From contig NZ_CP121634.1 of assembly GCF_029714945.1 (NCBI RefSeq), forward strand, positions 7,833,001 to 7,897,000: 64,000 nt of DNA, given 5' to 3'. Under the pieces are notes generated by a model that worked only from the letters and a program-made list of their open reading frames with translations, had not been told where the DNA came from and did no database searches. How positions within the stretch are numbered: the stretch's first letter is position 1; every line of letters starts with the position of its first letter. This stretch comes from Bradyrhizobium sp. CIAT3101. GTDB lineage: Bacteria > Pseudomonadota > Alphaproteobacteria > Rhizobiales > Xanthobacteraceae. Both the position numbers and the translations under genes were made by a program. Shown piece after piece: positions 1 through 8,406 of this stretch.

Positions 1-1138
1 TGCTCTCGTTCGAGGAATGCGAGCCGAAGCGGCCGCCGCGCTGGCAGAACTGCCCGCCCGCCTCCGGCACGGTGTAGCTCGAGATCATCATCGGCCGCGC
101 TTCGGTGGTGACGTCGGCGAACCACACCATCTGACGCGCCTCGCCGCATTCGTTCAGGATCGCCTCGTCGACGATCATGACGATGTCGCGGGTCTTGCCG
201 TCCTTGTCCTCGGCGAATTCGGCGACGGGCATGTCGAGCATGGGGAATGTGGTGTGCGCGCCGTTGAACGCGGACATCGGCATCCGCGAGATCTCGGGAA
301 AGCGCAGATTGTCCGGCGTCGGCTCCTTCGGCCCGGTCAGAAGCTTCTCGCGATCGACGATCTGCAAAATGCCGCCCTTGTTGGTGCCGTAACCGAAATA
401 GACGCGGTTGCCGTTGGGCCCGGTCGAGATCGGCCCGTGCAGTTCGGTCGGCACCGCGCCGGTCGATCCGGGCTCCTGGCCGGGCAGGCCGAAGTCGCGG
501 ATTTTCTGCGGATGGGCGGGATCGGAGAGATCGTAGATCTGTGTCATGCGCCGCGTGCGCCAGTCCGGCGCGCCCGAGACGAGATAGGCAATGCCGGTGT
601 CGCACTCCCACCAGTTCTTGTGCGTGTCCTTCAGTCCGCCGATGCGCGTGATCAGCACGGGATTGGCGGGATCGGCGACATTCCAGATCTCATGCGCCTC
701 ACTGCCAAAGGTGCGCAGCATGTAGACCGCATTGGGATCACCCTTCGGCAAGGTCTTGCCGTCGCACACGCGCACCATCTGCGCGCCACCGGATTCATAC
801 TTGCCCTCCTGCCCCGGCAGATGCCTGAGATATTTGGGATGCGCGGGATCGGTGACGTCGACGATCGAGGTCCCGTTCGGCTCCGCCTGGCCCGTCATCG
901 GATTGACGGGCGCCGGCACGTCATCGGTGCCGCCGTGGTGGCCGATATAGGCGATCCAGCGGTCGCCCTGGTGATGGATGGTCGGCTGATAGGCGCTGCG
1001 CGCCTGCAAATCGTTGGTGCCCACCAGCTTCATGTTGGACGCCTCAGGCGGCGCACCGATGGTCTGCTTCTGGGCGTGAACAAAATTGCTGCCAGCGAAA
1101 AGGACGAGGGCGGCAGCAGTCAGGACGCAACGGAACAT
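1..1138 (-). CDS. LVIVD-repeat secreted protein (3' end outside window)
   Basis: The reverse strand is open from an ATG at 1138 to the window edge with no stop, so the C-terminus is missing (about 379 codons seen). The N-terminus is a signal peptide (MFRCVLTAAALVLFAG, ending near VHAQ), so export is expected. The body has repeated segments of the type seen in LVIVD beta-propeller proteins, such as NGTSIVDVTDPAHPKYLRHL, IWNVADPANPVLITRI and IYDLSDPAHPQKIRDF. These proteins are extracytoplasmic and have no assigned reaction. The long forward ORF over the same bases lacks any family signature and is a shadow. Confidence 0.85.
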   Translation of the reverse strand, partial: MFRCVLTAAALVLFAGSNFVHAQKQTIGAPPEASNMKLVGTNDLQARSAYQPTIHHQGDRWIAYIGHHGGTDDVPAPVNPMTGQAEPNGTSIVDVTDPAHPKYLRHLPGQEGKYESGGAQMVRVCDGKTLPKGDPNAVYMLRTFGSEAHEIWNVADPANPVLITRIGGLKDTHKNWWECDTGIAYLVSGAPDWRTRRMTQIYDLSDPAHPQKIRDFGLPGQEPGSTGAVPTELHGPISTGPNGNRVYFGYGTNKGGILQIVDREKLLTGPKEPTPDNLRFPEISRMPMSAFNGAHTTFPMLDMPVAEFAEDKDGKTRDIVMIVDEAILNECGEARQMVWFADVTTEARPMMISSYTVPEAGGQFCQRGGRFGSHSSNES

Positions 1139-1217
1139 CAAAGTCCTCCCGGAACCAATCTGCGTTGGCTGAGATTCAACGCTAGCACAGCCGCTCGCGC
1201 GCGCCAAAGACATCATC

Positions 1218-1246
1218 TTGACATGCAACCATTTGGTTGCCTATTA
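1218..1246 (+). promoter_or_regulatory. arsR-SRPBCC promoter with operator in the spacer
   Basis: TTGACA at 1218-1223 and CTATTA at 1241-1246 are separated by exactly 17 bases. Bases 1225-1240 (GCAACCATTTGGTTGC) form a perfect 7-2-7 palindrome filling the spacer, the expected operator for the ArsR-type repressor that follows. The ATG at 1255 lies only 8 bases past the -10 box, so the transcript would be leaderless or nearly so. Confidence 0.75.
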
Positions 1247-1254
1247 TCGTCGCC

Positions 1255-1569
1255 ATGGATGAGGTCTTCAAAGCGCTCGCCGATGCGTCGCGACGGTCGC
1301 TGCTGGACAGGCTTCACGCCAGGAACGGCCAGACCTTGAACGAGCTTTGCGAAGGCCTGGAGATGACGCGCCAGGCGGTGACAAAACACCTGGTCATCCT
1401 GGAAGAGGCCAATCTGGTCACGACCATCAAGCATGGCCGCGAGAAGTTGCATTATCTCAATCCTTTGCCGATCCATCAGATCGGCGAGCGCTGGATCAGG
1501 AAATTCGAGCGCGGCAGGCTCGCCGCACTCAGCGAGTTGAAACGCCAGTTGGAGAAGCGTGATGAGTAA
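1255..1569 (+). CDS. ArsR-family transcriptional repressor
   Basis: A 104-residue winged-helix protein. It starts with MDEVFKALADASRRSLLDRL and carries the recognition helix near residues 40-60 (EMTRQAVTKHLVILEEANLV), typical of ArsR regulators that sit in front of SRPBCC genes. No Cys metal site is visible, so this is not a metal sensor of the classic type. The ATG at 1255 is chosen over the upstream TTG at 1237, which would lie inside the operator. The stop overlaps the next start by 8 bases, so the three genes form an operon, probably autorepressed. Confidence 0.9.
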   Translation: MDEVFKALADASRRSLLDRLHARNGQTLNELCEGLEMTRQAVTKHLVILEEANLVTTIKHGREKLHYLNPLPIHQIGERWIRKFERGRLAALSELKRQLEKRDE

Positions 1570-2032
1570 GCCGCAATTCGTCTATGTCACCTACATCGAG
1601 ACCACGCCGGAAAAGCTGTGGGAGGCGCTGACGTCGAGCGCGTTCACGCGGCAATACTGGTTCGGCGCCGAGGTTCGCTCCGACTGGACGGTCGGCTCAC
1701 CCTTCGCGTTGACGCTGGACGGCGAGGTCACCGATTCCGGCGAAATCCTCGAGGCCGATCCGCCGCGCCGCCTCTCCTACAGCTTCAAGCACCTGAAATA
1801 CGAGGAACTTCGCGACGAGCCGATCTCGCGCGTCGTGTTCACGCTCGAACCATTTGGCTCGCTCGTGCGTTTGACCGTGCTGCATGACGGTTTCGTCGAG
1901 GGTGGAAAATATCTCGGCGCTGTCTCCAATGGCTGGCCGGCGATCCTGTCCCAGCTCAAGAGCCTGCTCGAGACCGGCAAACTGCTCGGCATTCCGCGCG
2001 CGGCGCTCAACAAGGGGTTCGACGCAAAATGA
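1562..2032 (+). CDS. SRPBCC (AHSA1-like) domain protein 1
   Basis: A 156-residue protein of the START/Bet v1-like SRPBCC fold, AHSA1 branch. It begins VYVTYIETTPEKLWEALTSS, with the conserved W of the first helix and a later aromatic run (TRQYWFG). Members bind hydrophobic ligands in a cavity; no ligand can be named here. It is translationally coupled to arsR (8-base overlap) and to the next gene (ATGA overlap). It resembles the next gene along its whole length, so the two look like a tandem duplication. An alternative GTG start lies one codon upstream. Confidence 0.85.
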   Translation: MSKPQFVYVTYIETTPEKLWEALTSSAFTRQYWFGAEVRSDWTVGSPFALTLDGEVTDSGEILEADPPRRLSYSFKHLKYEELRDEPISRVVFTLEPFGSLVRLTVLHDGFVEGGKYLGAVSNGWPAILSQLKSLLETGKLLGIPRAALNKGFDAK

Positions 2033-2541
2033 ATCTCGATCAATTCAAGCCGCTGACGGTCTACACCATCTACATCGCAGCGACGCCGGAAAAGGTGTGG
2101 GAAGCGCTGACCTCGGCCGAGTTCAGCAAGCAATACTTCTTCGGCAATGCCGTGGAGGTCGAGCCGCGGCTCGGCGGCACATTCATCGTACGCACGCCTG
2201 ACGGCGCGCTGCATATCAGCGGCGAGGTGCTCGCCTACGATCCGCCCCGCAAGCTCGCCGTGACATTCAACGTCAACTGGCCCGAGCTGATCGAGAAGTT
2301 GGGACCGACTCTCGTCACCTACGAGATCGAGCAGGCCGGCGACGCGGTGCGGCTCACCATGAGCGAAGGCCACGATCGCCCGCTCAGCGATGATATTCTC
2401 GCCGGCGGTCGCTCGGGCTGGCCCGCGATCCTGTCCAGCCTCAAGAGCCTGCTCGAGACCGGCAAGCCGCTGGTGGTCAAGATGGGCCCGCCACAGCGGA
2501 TGCTGGATGCGCTGAAGGCGATGGGGATCAAGACACCGTAG
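2029..2541 (+). CDS. SRPBCC (AHSA1-like) domain protein 2
   Basis: A 170-residue second SRPBCC protein, with its start overlapping the preceding stop as ATGA. It shares the opening motif (YTIYIAATPEKVWEALTSAE) and the end region (GWPAILSSLKSLLETGKPL, compared with GWPAILSQLKSLLETGKLL in the first copy). The close match at both ends supports a recent tandem duplication. The middle has diverged (RLGGTFIVRTPDG), so ligand preference may differ. It is the last gene of the arsR operon and is followed directly by the REP palindrome and IS110 element. Confidence 0.85.
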   Translation: MNLDQFKPLTVYTIYIAATPEKVWEALTSAEFSKQYFFGNAVEVEPRLGGTFIVRTPDGALHISGEVLAYDPPRKLAVTFNVNWPELIEKLGPTLVTYEIEQAGDAVRLTMSEGHDRPLSDDILAGGRSGWPAILSSLKSLLETGKPLVVKMGPPQRMLDALKAMGIKTP

Positions 2542-2581
2542 CACCAACTTCCGCTGTCGTCCCGGCGAAGGCCGGCAACTG

Positions 2582-3683
<1,102 letters not shown>

Positions 3684-3797
3684 GACCCATAACCACAAGA
3701 TTGAGTTTAGCGGACACTCGTCGTTCGGTACTCCGACCGTTCGCAATCGATAGATCCCGCGGTATGGGTCCCGGCCTTCGCCGGGACGACACCGAGG

Positions 3798-4571
3798 TTA
3801 CGGCACCGGCACCACCAGCCGCCGATAAAGATGCCACGTCGCATGCCCGAGCACGGGCAGCGTCACCACCAACCCGAGAAAATACGGCAGCGCCGAGACG
3901 ATCAACAGCATCACGATCACCGCCGCCCAGCCGATCATCGGCAGCGGGCTGGTCACCACCGCGCGCACACTCGTCACCATGGCCGTGACGAAATCGACCT
4001 CGCGATCGAGCAGCAGCGGAAATGACACCACAGTCAGCGAAAACAGAATCAGCGACAGCGCCGCCCCCACCGCGTTGCCGATCGCGAGGAACAGCAGGCC
4101 CTCGTTCGTGGTCAGCACCACCGTCATGAATTCCTGCAAGCTCGAGAACGAGGCGTGCAGGCCGAGCAGCAGCGCGATCAGAAGCCGGACCTGGTACATC
4201 CAGATCACGAACACGAACAGCGTGACGAAGGCCATCCAGCCGATCTCGCTGCGCGAGCGTATCGCCGACCAGATCGCTCCGAAAGAGATCGGCTCGCCGC
4301 GCTCGCGGCGGCGGCTCACCTCATAGAGCGCGATTGCCACGAATGGCCCGATCAGCGCAAAGCCGGCGGCCAGGGGATAAACCAGATAGATCATGCCGAA
4401 GGCGGTGAGGCAGAGCATGATGGAGATGCCGCCGGCAGCATAAAGCGCGCCGAAGCAAAGTCCGTAAAGCGGCAGCGCCTGGAAATCGCGCAGGCCCTCG
4501 ACCAGCGCCTCGGCGATGTCGGTCGCCGCGACGGGACGCACCACCGGATCGACCTTGCCCGAGATGGACAT
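3798..4571 (-). CDS. DUF2189 integral membrane protein
   Basis: A 257-residue, strongly hydrophobic protein with about six membrane segments (for example residues 40-65, 70-95, 120-145 and 165-190). It fits the DUF2189 family of inner-membrane proteins of unknown role, with the opening pattern DIAEALVEGLRDFQALPLYG. The ATG at 4571 is chosen because GGAGGGAG lies just upstream; a TTG five codons earlier overlaps that site. It stands alone, divergent from the histidine kinase, and its stop is next to the REP. Confidence 0.75.
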   Translation of the reverse strand: MSISGKVDPVVRPVAATDIAEALVEGLRDFQALPLYGLCFGALYAAGGISIMLCLTAFGMIYLVYPLAAGFALIGPFVAIALYEVSRRRERGEPISFGAIWSAIRSRSEIGWMAFVTLFVFVIWMYQVRLLIALLLGLHASFSSLQEFMTVVLTTNEGLLFLAIGNAVGAALSLILFSLTVVSFPLLLDREVDFVTAMVTSVRAVVTSPLPMIGWAAVIVMLLIVSALPYFLGLVVTLPVLGHATWHLYRRLVVPVP

Positions 4572-4812
4572 CAGCTCCCTCCGCAAAAGCGCAATCTTCC
4601 GTCGCGCTCAAACCGCGATATTAGCGCCGCTGCGTACACACGCAACTTGACGCCCGATAACGGGATGATTGTGGCGACGCCGCAATGCACGCGCAGCGAA
4701 ATCTTGACCATCGGTACGATTTTCCAGCCGATGGCTATGGACTGCGCAGACGATCGTGCCGCAGATTGTACCTCCAAACAAATACGCGCGAAGAGCGGAC
4801 CCGCCCCCACCG

Positions 4813-7041
4813 ATGAGCCTGCGTACCCGGTTACTGATCCTCGTCATCGCGGCCATGCTGGTGCCGGCATGCCTCGTTGGCTTGCGCTTCGTGCAGAATC
4901 GCACCAGCGAGATCAACGCGGCCCTGGCCAATCTGGCCGCGTCCGCCGACGATATTGCAAGCGATCTGGAAGAGAAGATTCAGGGCACCGCCCAGCTTCA
5001 TTACGGCCTCGCCCGTGCCCGCGACCTCGACACGCGCGACAAGGCGGCATGCTCTGCGTTCCTGTCCGATGTGCGCGAAGAGTACCCGCAGTTCACCGGC
5101 ATTTTGACCATCGATCCCGATGGCAGTCTGTTCTGCGACTCGCTCCGGACCAACCGTACGCTCGATCTGAACGATCGCGCCTATTTCAGGCAAGCGAAGG
5201 TCTCGCAGGGTGTCGTCGCGGTCGAGCCGGTGTTCGGCCGCCTGACCGGGCTATCGGTGCTCCAGATCGCCTACCCCGTGCGATCCGATGCCGGCGTGCT
5301 GAAATTCGTGCTGCTCGCTTCGTTCAACCTGAACAAATTCGCGGAATTTCACGACAAGCGTTTGCTCGCCGAAAAGGAGATCCTGTTCGTCGACAGCAAG
5401 GGCACGGTGCTGGTCGCACCGAGGGGAGGTGACTGGAGCGAGCCCGTCGGCGCTTCAATCGCCGGTTCCGACTTGTTCCGCTTCGCTGTAACACCCGATG
5501 GCCAGGCGTCCCGCGAGGTGACCGATCGCGAGGGCCGCACGCAAGTCTGGGCCGTCGCGCGCTCGCCGTCGATCCGCAAGGCCGGCCTCTATGTCATGGT
5601 CGGACGCTCCAAGGACGGACTGGTCGCGGCAGCGAACCGCCGGCTCTACGAAGACATGGCGATCCTCGCGGTGGCCTCGCTGTTGCTGCTCGCCGGCATC
5701 TGGATCCTTGCGACCGTCGGCGTCGGGCGCCAGGTCGGACGGCTCGCCGCAATGGCAAAGCGGCTCGGGCTTGGCGATCTCAGCGCGCGCATTCCGCCGC
5801 CGCATCCGAGCGGCGAGCTGGGTGGATTGATGGCCCTGCTCAACGGCACCGCCGAGTCGCTGGAGCAGCAACGCGCGGCCATCGCTGACCTCAGCCACAA
5901 GCTCAGCCAGTCCCAGAAAATGGAGGCCATGGGCCAGCTCACCGGCGGCGTGGCGCACGATTTCAACAATCTCCTCACCGTCATTCTCGGCAACTCCGAG
6001 CATCTGGCCGACCGGCTGGCGGGCAACAAGGAATTGCAGCGGATCGCCGGCGATATCGCGACCGCCGCCGAGCGCGGCTCCGACCTGACACGCAGCCTGC
6101 TCGCCTTCGCGCGCAAGCAGCCGCTCCGGCCAAGAGAGATCGACATTGCCGAGAAAGTCGTCGGCATGGAGCAGCTGTTGCGCCGGTCGCTCGGCGAGCA
6201 CATCGAGTGCAGCTTCGCGTTTGGAACGGATCTATGGCTGACCAGTGTCGATCCCGGCCAGTTGGCAACCGCCCTGCTCAACCTCGTGCTCAACGCGCGC
6301 GATGCGATGCCCGACGGCGGCAGATTGACGGTCGAGGTACGCAACAACTCGCTCGGCCCATCCGACCTCGACGTCAACGGCGAGCCGCGCCCCGGCGACT
6401 ACGTCATGGTGGCCGTGACCGATACCGGCAGCGGTATGGAAGCCGACGTCGCCAGCCGCGCGTTCGAGCCGTTTTTCACCACCAAGGAGGTCGGCAAGGG
6501 CACCGGCCTCGGCCTGAGCATGGTCTACGGGTTTGCGCAGCAGTCCGGCGGACTCGTACAGTTGCAGTCCGAGCCGGGGCAAGGCAGCGTCGTGAGGCTG
6601 TTCTTCCCCCGTATCGCCTCCGTGTCGAACGAGGACCCGGCTCCCGCAGAACAGATCATCGCCCCCGACGGAAGCGAGACCGTTCTCGTGGTCGAGGACG
6701 ACGACATGGTGCGGGCCTATGTCGAGAGCGAACTGAGGACGCTCGGCTATCGCGTCATCGCGACGTCGAACGGGCCGGCGGCGCTGGACGTGCTGCGCCA
6801 GCCCGGCGATATCCATCTGCTGTTCACCGACGTCGTGATGCCTGGTGGCATGTTCGGACCGGAGCTTGCGCGGCAGGCAACCGCGTTGAGGCCCGATCTC
6901 AAGGTGCTCTTCACCTCCGGCTATAGCCAAAATCCGGTCAAGACGCCCGACGGGGTCGACGCCCGCATTCTGACCAAGCCGTTCAAGCGGCAGGATCTTG
7001 CCGCGATGCTGCGGTCCGCCCTGTCGGCGCCGACGCGCTAG
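4813..7041 (+). CDS. Hybrid sensor histidine kinase with receiver domain
   Basis: A 742-residue membrane-bound hybrid kinase. It has an N-terminal membrane helix (LLILVIAAMLVPACLVGL), a periplasmic Cache-like sensor region to about residue 280, a second helix (AILAVASLLLLAGIWILATV) and a HAMP-like linker. The H-box GGVAHDFNNLL has its His near residue 382. The ATPase domain has an N-box (LNLVLNARDAMPDGG) and GKGTGLGLSMVYG. The receiver domain (VLVVEDDDMV) has its phospho-acceptor in LLFTDVVMPGG near residue 673. The VAHDFNN H-box is of the FixL/CckA-like kind. The ligand and downstream regulator are unknown. The ATG at 4813 fits the membrane helix better than a GTG at 4756. Confidence 0.88.
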   Translation: MSLRTRLLILVIAAMLVPACLVGLRFVQNRTSEINAALANLAASADDIASDLEEKIQGTAQLHYGLARARDLDTRDKAACSAFLSDVREEYPQFTGILTIDPDGSLFCDSLRTNRTLDLNDRAYFRQAKVSQGVVAVEPVFGRLTGLSVLQIAYPVRSDAGVLKFVLLASFNLNKFAEFHDKRLLAEKEILFVDSKGTVLVAPRGGDWSEPVGASIAGSDLFRFAVTPDGQASREVTDREGRTQVWAVARSPSIRKAGLYVMVGRSKDGLVAAANRRLYEDMAILAVASLLLLAGIWILATVGVGRQVGRLAAMAKRLGLGDLSARIPPPHPSGELGGLMALLNGTAESLEQQRAAIADLSHKLSQSQKMEAMGQLTGGVAHDFNNLLTVILGNSEHLADRLAGNKELQRIAGDIATAAERGSDLTRSLLAFARKQPLRPREIDIAEKVVGMEQLLRRSLGEHIECSFAFGTDLWLTSVDPGQLATALLNLVLNARDAMPDGGRLTVEVRNNSLGPSDLDVNGEPRPGDYVMVAVTDTGSGMEADVASRAFEPFFTTKEVGKGTGLGLSMVYGFAQQSGGLVQLQSEPGQGSVVRLFFPRIASVSNEDPAPAEQIIAPDGSETVLVVEDDDMVRAYVESELRTLGYRVIATSNGPAALDVLRQPGDIHLLFTDVVMPGGMFGPELARQATALRPDLKVLFTSGYSQNPVKTPDGVDARILTKPFKRQDLAAMLRSALSAPTR

Positions 7042-7484
7042 CGGGACACCAGCAGCACCGCCACGCCGAGATTGGCCGCGAACAGCGCCGCATCGATGAC
7101 GAAGATCCTGAGCATCGGGCCTTTCAGCACGGGCCAGTAAGCCACGCCGACGCGGCCGCCGCGCATCAGCACCGGAAGGTTATAGGCGAATTGGCTGAAG
7201 TGGCAGGCCGCAAAGAACAGGAACAGCGCCAGCTGCGCCTCGACCGGCTGGAAGAAGAGTGGGCGCGCGGCCAGCAGATAGAGCGAGAGTAGGCCGATCG
7301 GCAGATTGATCCCGCCGAGAAACGCCACGCTGGCCGCCAAGGTCGGCGCGATGGGATTGCTGCGCTCCTCGCGCGGCAGGAGGATCTTCAGCGTGTTGGC
7401 TTGCGCGATGCTGAACTGGATGAAGGCGCCACCGAACCAGAGCGCATTGAGGAGCAGGACAAAATCCGAGAGGTGCATGATCAT
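7038..7484 (-). CDS. Small integral membrane protein of unknown function
   Basis: A 148-residue protein with four likely membrane helices (FVLLLNALWFGGAFIQFSI; the region around ASVAFLGGINLPIGLLSLYL; LALFLFFAACHFSQFAY; IFVIDAALFAANLGVAVLLV). The family is not recognised. The start ATG overlaps the stop of the upstream SnoaL-like gene as ATGA; an ATG two codons in has better ribosome-site spacing. The two are therefore one operon. Its stop shares the bases CTAG (7038-7041) with the convergent kinase gene. Confidence 0.75.
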   Translation of the reverse strand: MIMHLSDFVLLLNALWFGGAFIQFSIAQANTLKILLPREERSNPIAPTLAASVAFLGGINLPIGLLSLYLLAARPLFFQPVEAQLALFLFFAACHFSQFAYNLPVLMRGGRVGVAYWPVLKGPMLRIFVIDAALFAANLGVAVLLVSR

Positions 7485-7849
7485 TTTCCGTAGAAGGCTT
7501 CGCTGCGCATCACGCGACCCGCATCGTCGAAATCCATGAACTCGCTGGCTCTGACATCGCCGAGCTGCCACCACACCGTCAGGCGCTTGATCCCCTCGTC
7601 CCAGCTCCAGCTCAAGATCTTCAGGTCCGCGCTTTGGATGTGACCATAGGCCTCACGCCAATAGGCGCGGATACTCTCGGCACCCGTGACAATTGGCGAA
7701 CCGGTCAGCGACAGCGCCAGAGGACTGCGCATCTCCGCATCGTCGGCGAAATGCGCGACGACGGCGTCGATATCGACCTTGCACCAGTTTGCGCACCACG
7801 CCGCGACAAAGCCTTCGGCGGCGGCACGATCCATTGTCTGTGCGCCCAT
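7481..7849 (-). CDS. SnoaL-like / NTF2-fold protein
   Basis: A 122-residue NTF2-fold protein. It has the typical N-terminal helix (AAEGFVAAWCANWCKVDIDA), the VAHFADDAEMRSPLA strand-turn, and a C-terminal strand with FMDFDDAGRV. Members include small isomerases, polyketide cyclases and many uncharacterised proteins; the reaction cannot be told. The ATG at 7849 is chosen because GGGGGAGGG lies 7 bases upstream; earlier in-frame starts overlap the marR gene and lack a site. It is coupled to the downstream membrane protein by an ATGA overlap. Confidence 0.8.
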   Translation of the reverse strand: MGAQTMDRAAAEGFVAAWCANWCKVDIDAVVAHFADDAEMRSPLALSLTGSPIVTGAESIRAYWREAYGHIQSADLKILSWSWDEGIKRLTVWWQLGDVRASEFMDFDDAGRVMRSEAFYGK

Positions 7850-7903
7850 GACGCGGCCCTCCCCCGGTTCGTTGCCGGGAAAGTGGCAAAGCTCGCGGCT
7901 CAT

Positions 7904-7918
7904 GTCAACTATATTGAC
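7904..7918. promoter_or_regulatory. Palindrome, possible MarR operator
   Basis: GTCAACTATATTGAC is a perfect 5-5-5 inverted repeat between the marR stop and the start of the SnoaL-like gene, 55 bases before that start. Its size and AT-rich centre suit a MarR-type dimer, so the two downstream genes may be controlled from here by the MarR protein next door. Confidence 0.45.
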
Positions 7919-7929
7919 TTGACGGCCTG

Positions 7930-8397
7930 TCAGTTGTTGTCGGCGATCGTCTCCATGACCGCCATCCATGCCGCCGCGCCTCGCGTCCCGACCCGATCGA
8001 ACGCCTCGCGCATCACCTTGCGTTCGTGGCCGGACGCGGTTTGCTCAATGCGTTTCCCGGCTTCGGTCAGCCGCAAGAGCTTCGAGCGATGCTGCTCGGG
8101 CGACCGCTGCGATGTCACAAGCTTGCGCTCCAGCAACAGATTGAGCGGCCGGTTCAGGGCCTGCTTGGAAATGCCGAGGATTTCGATCAGCGATCCGATG
8201 GCGATGTCGGGTTGACGCGCCACCACGTAGAGGATGCGATGGTGCGAGCGCGACAGGCCCTGCTTGGCGAGATAGTCGTCGGCCTCGAGCGTCATCCCGC
8301 GCCAGCCGTAATACATCAGCTCCAGCGCCGCATCGAGATCGTGCAGCTTGGTAAGGGAGGCGCGGTGCAGCCCCGCGGCTTGAGACGTCTTTGGCAT
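7930..8397 (-). CDS. MarR-family transcriptional regulator
   Basis: A 155-residue winged-helix protein. The DNA-binding part spans about residues 45-115, with LSRSHHRILYVVARQPDIAI, recognition helix ILGISKQALNRPLNLLLERK, and the wing around QRSPEQHRSKLLRLTEAG. The N- and C-terminal helices would form the dimer interface. It lies just downstream of an acyl-CoA synthetase and epoxide hydrolase on the same strand, and upstream of the SnoaL-like pair. MarR proteins often sense aromatic or phenolic compounds; the ligand is unknown here. Confidence 0.88.
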   Translation of the reverse strand: MPKTSQAAGLHRASLTKLHDLDAALELMYYGWRGMTLEADDYLAKQGLSRSHHRILYVVARQPDIAIGSLIEILGISKQALNRPLNLLLERKLVTSQRSPEQHRSKLLRLTEAGKRIEQTASGHERKVMREAFDRVGTRGAAAWMAVMETIADNN

Positions 8398-8406
8398 TCC
8401 TGGAAG

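Noticed and set aside
17..1339. 440-codon forward ORF
   Set aside because: The opposite strand encodes the LVIVD-repeat protein with a signal peptide; the forward product is Arg/Asp-rich with no family.
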